Of a DNA stretch of 6,469 nt, positions 6,154 through 6,469 are shown one piece after another. Positions within the stretch are counted from its first letter, which is position 1, and the number at the start of each line of letters is the position of its first letter. The stretch lies in assembly GCA_030635405.1 (NCBI GenBank), contig DAOVZA010000128.1, positions 1 through 6,469 on the forward strand, read 5' to 3'. The DNA is from Desulfocapsa sp. GTDB lineage: Bacteria; Desulfobacterota; Desulfobulbia; Desulfobulbales; Desulfocapsaceae. The notes under the pieces are model-generated. The model saw only the letters and a list, made by a program, of their open reading frames with translations, ran no database searches and was not told the DNA's origin. A program made the position numbers and the translations under genes.

Positions 6154-6469
6154 TTACAGATTTTGCAGGAAACGGATAAGCAATTGCTCAAGATCTGACT
6201 GTGCTGTCAGAAGTGCTCCACTTTTTTGTTCCAGTAATGCAAGTTCCTCCCTATCCGACTCTTCCCGTATACGCCAGCAAAGGTAATTCAAACAAAAAAT
6301 TGGCTTAAAAAGAAGGAGACATCCTCTATCACCAAGAAAACAGCACTCCCCCCCATTCTCACAATCCACCCCGACATCAACACCTCCAACAATATACAGG
6401 ACTAACAAGACGGCATCGTTGTTTCCATCTCCCATATAAGCACTACAACACCCCCCCTTAGGAGTAGCA
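6154..6469 (-). CDS. Partial CDS, C-terminal part of a Cys-rich hypothetical protein, possibly an Fe-S or zinc cluster protein
   Basis: The minus-strand frame is open from the right edge (6468) to TAA at 6156-6154: 104 residues visible, start outside the window. An ATG at 6435-6433 exists but has no good ribosome site, and the frame continues upstream of it. The visible part has eight cysteines: GGCCS, an isolated DCE, then GGECCFLGDRGC and KPIFCLNYLC. The pattern CC...C-x-FL-x-D-x-GC-L...[KR]P-x-x-C-x-x-x-C resembles the metal-binding Cys cluster of YkgJ-like proteins (C-x-FL...GC...RP..C). The last 37 residues are charged and amphipathic (REELALLEQ..LLTAQSDLEQLL), likely a helix. It converges on the operon. 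The amino acid pattern is too ordered for chance, but function is unknown. Two runs of seven G's in the coding strand (6457-6451 and 6354-6348) both encode Gly-Gly just before Cys-Cys or Glu-Cys-Cys. Confidence 0.6.
   Translation of the reverse strand, partial: ATPKGGCCSAYMGDGNNDAVLLVLYIVGGVDVGVDCENGGECCFLGDRGCLLLFKPIFCLNYLCWRIREESDREELALLEQKSGALLTAQSDLEQLLIRFLQNL

Overview
The window is bacterial and centres on a three-gene, plus-strand operon for an unusual split glutamate synthase. The combination of a free-standing glutaminase, a ferredoxin-FMN synthase and a GXGXG-GltD-ferredoxin fusion, together with Cys-rich and repeat-protein-like neighbours, suggests an anaerobe of the Desulfobacterota (sulfate-reducer-like) group. 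That assignment is an inference from domain layout and remembered family patterns; no search was run.

Layout: (1) A minus-strand gene runs off the left edge (482 to 1). It has no stop inside the window and is open for 160 codons behind a near-perfect AGGAGG ribosome site. (2) A 249-base divergent intergenic region (483-731) holds an AT palindrome, a 6-bp hairpin overlapping weak promoter-like hexamers, and a small GATC inverted repeat. (3) 732-1874 encodes the class II glutamine amidotransferase subunit. (4) 1832-3472 encodes the synthase subunit, overlapping the previous gene by 43 bases. (5) A 147-base imperfect palindrome, probably a miniature inverted-repeat element, lies at 3469-3615 with CTAG at both ends. 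Its left end coincides with the stop codon of the synthase gene. (6) 3678-6041 (GTG start) encodes a 787-residue fusion of the GXGXG beta-helix, a GltD-like flavoprotein and a two-cluster ferredoxin. (7) A long GC-rich hairpin (6078-6114) lies between the operon and a convergent minus-strand gene. (8) A Cys-rich open frame enters from the right edge (6469 to 6154) and carries two G7 tracts.

How the genes fit together: subunit 1 hydrolyses glutamine to glutamate and ammonia. Subunit 2 condenses the ammonia with 2-oxoglutarate at an FMN/[3Fe-4S] centre. Subunit 3 supplies the structural beta-helix that is normally the C-terminus of GltB, plus the FAD/NAD(P)H electron-input module. Counting cysteine motifs, the assembled enzyme could carry about seven Fe-S clusters, against three in the classical bacterial NADPH enzyme. 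This suggests a longer or alternative electron path, possibly through ferredoxin. The most notable points are the inverted-repeat element inside the operon, the absence of the usual Arg-Arg NADPH signature in the flavoprotein, and the two edge genes that are easy to miss because they are truncated by the window.
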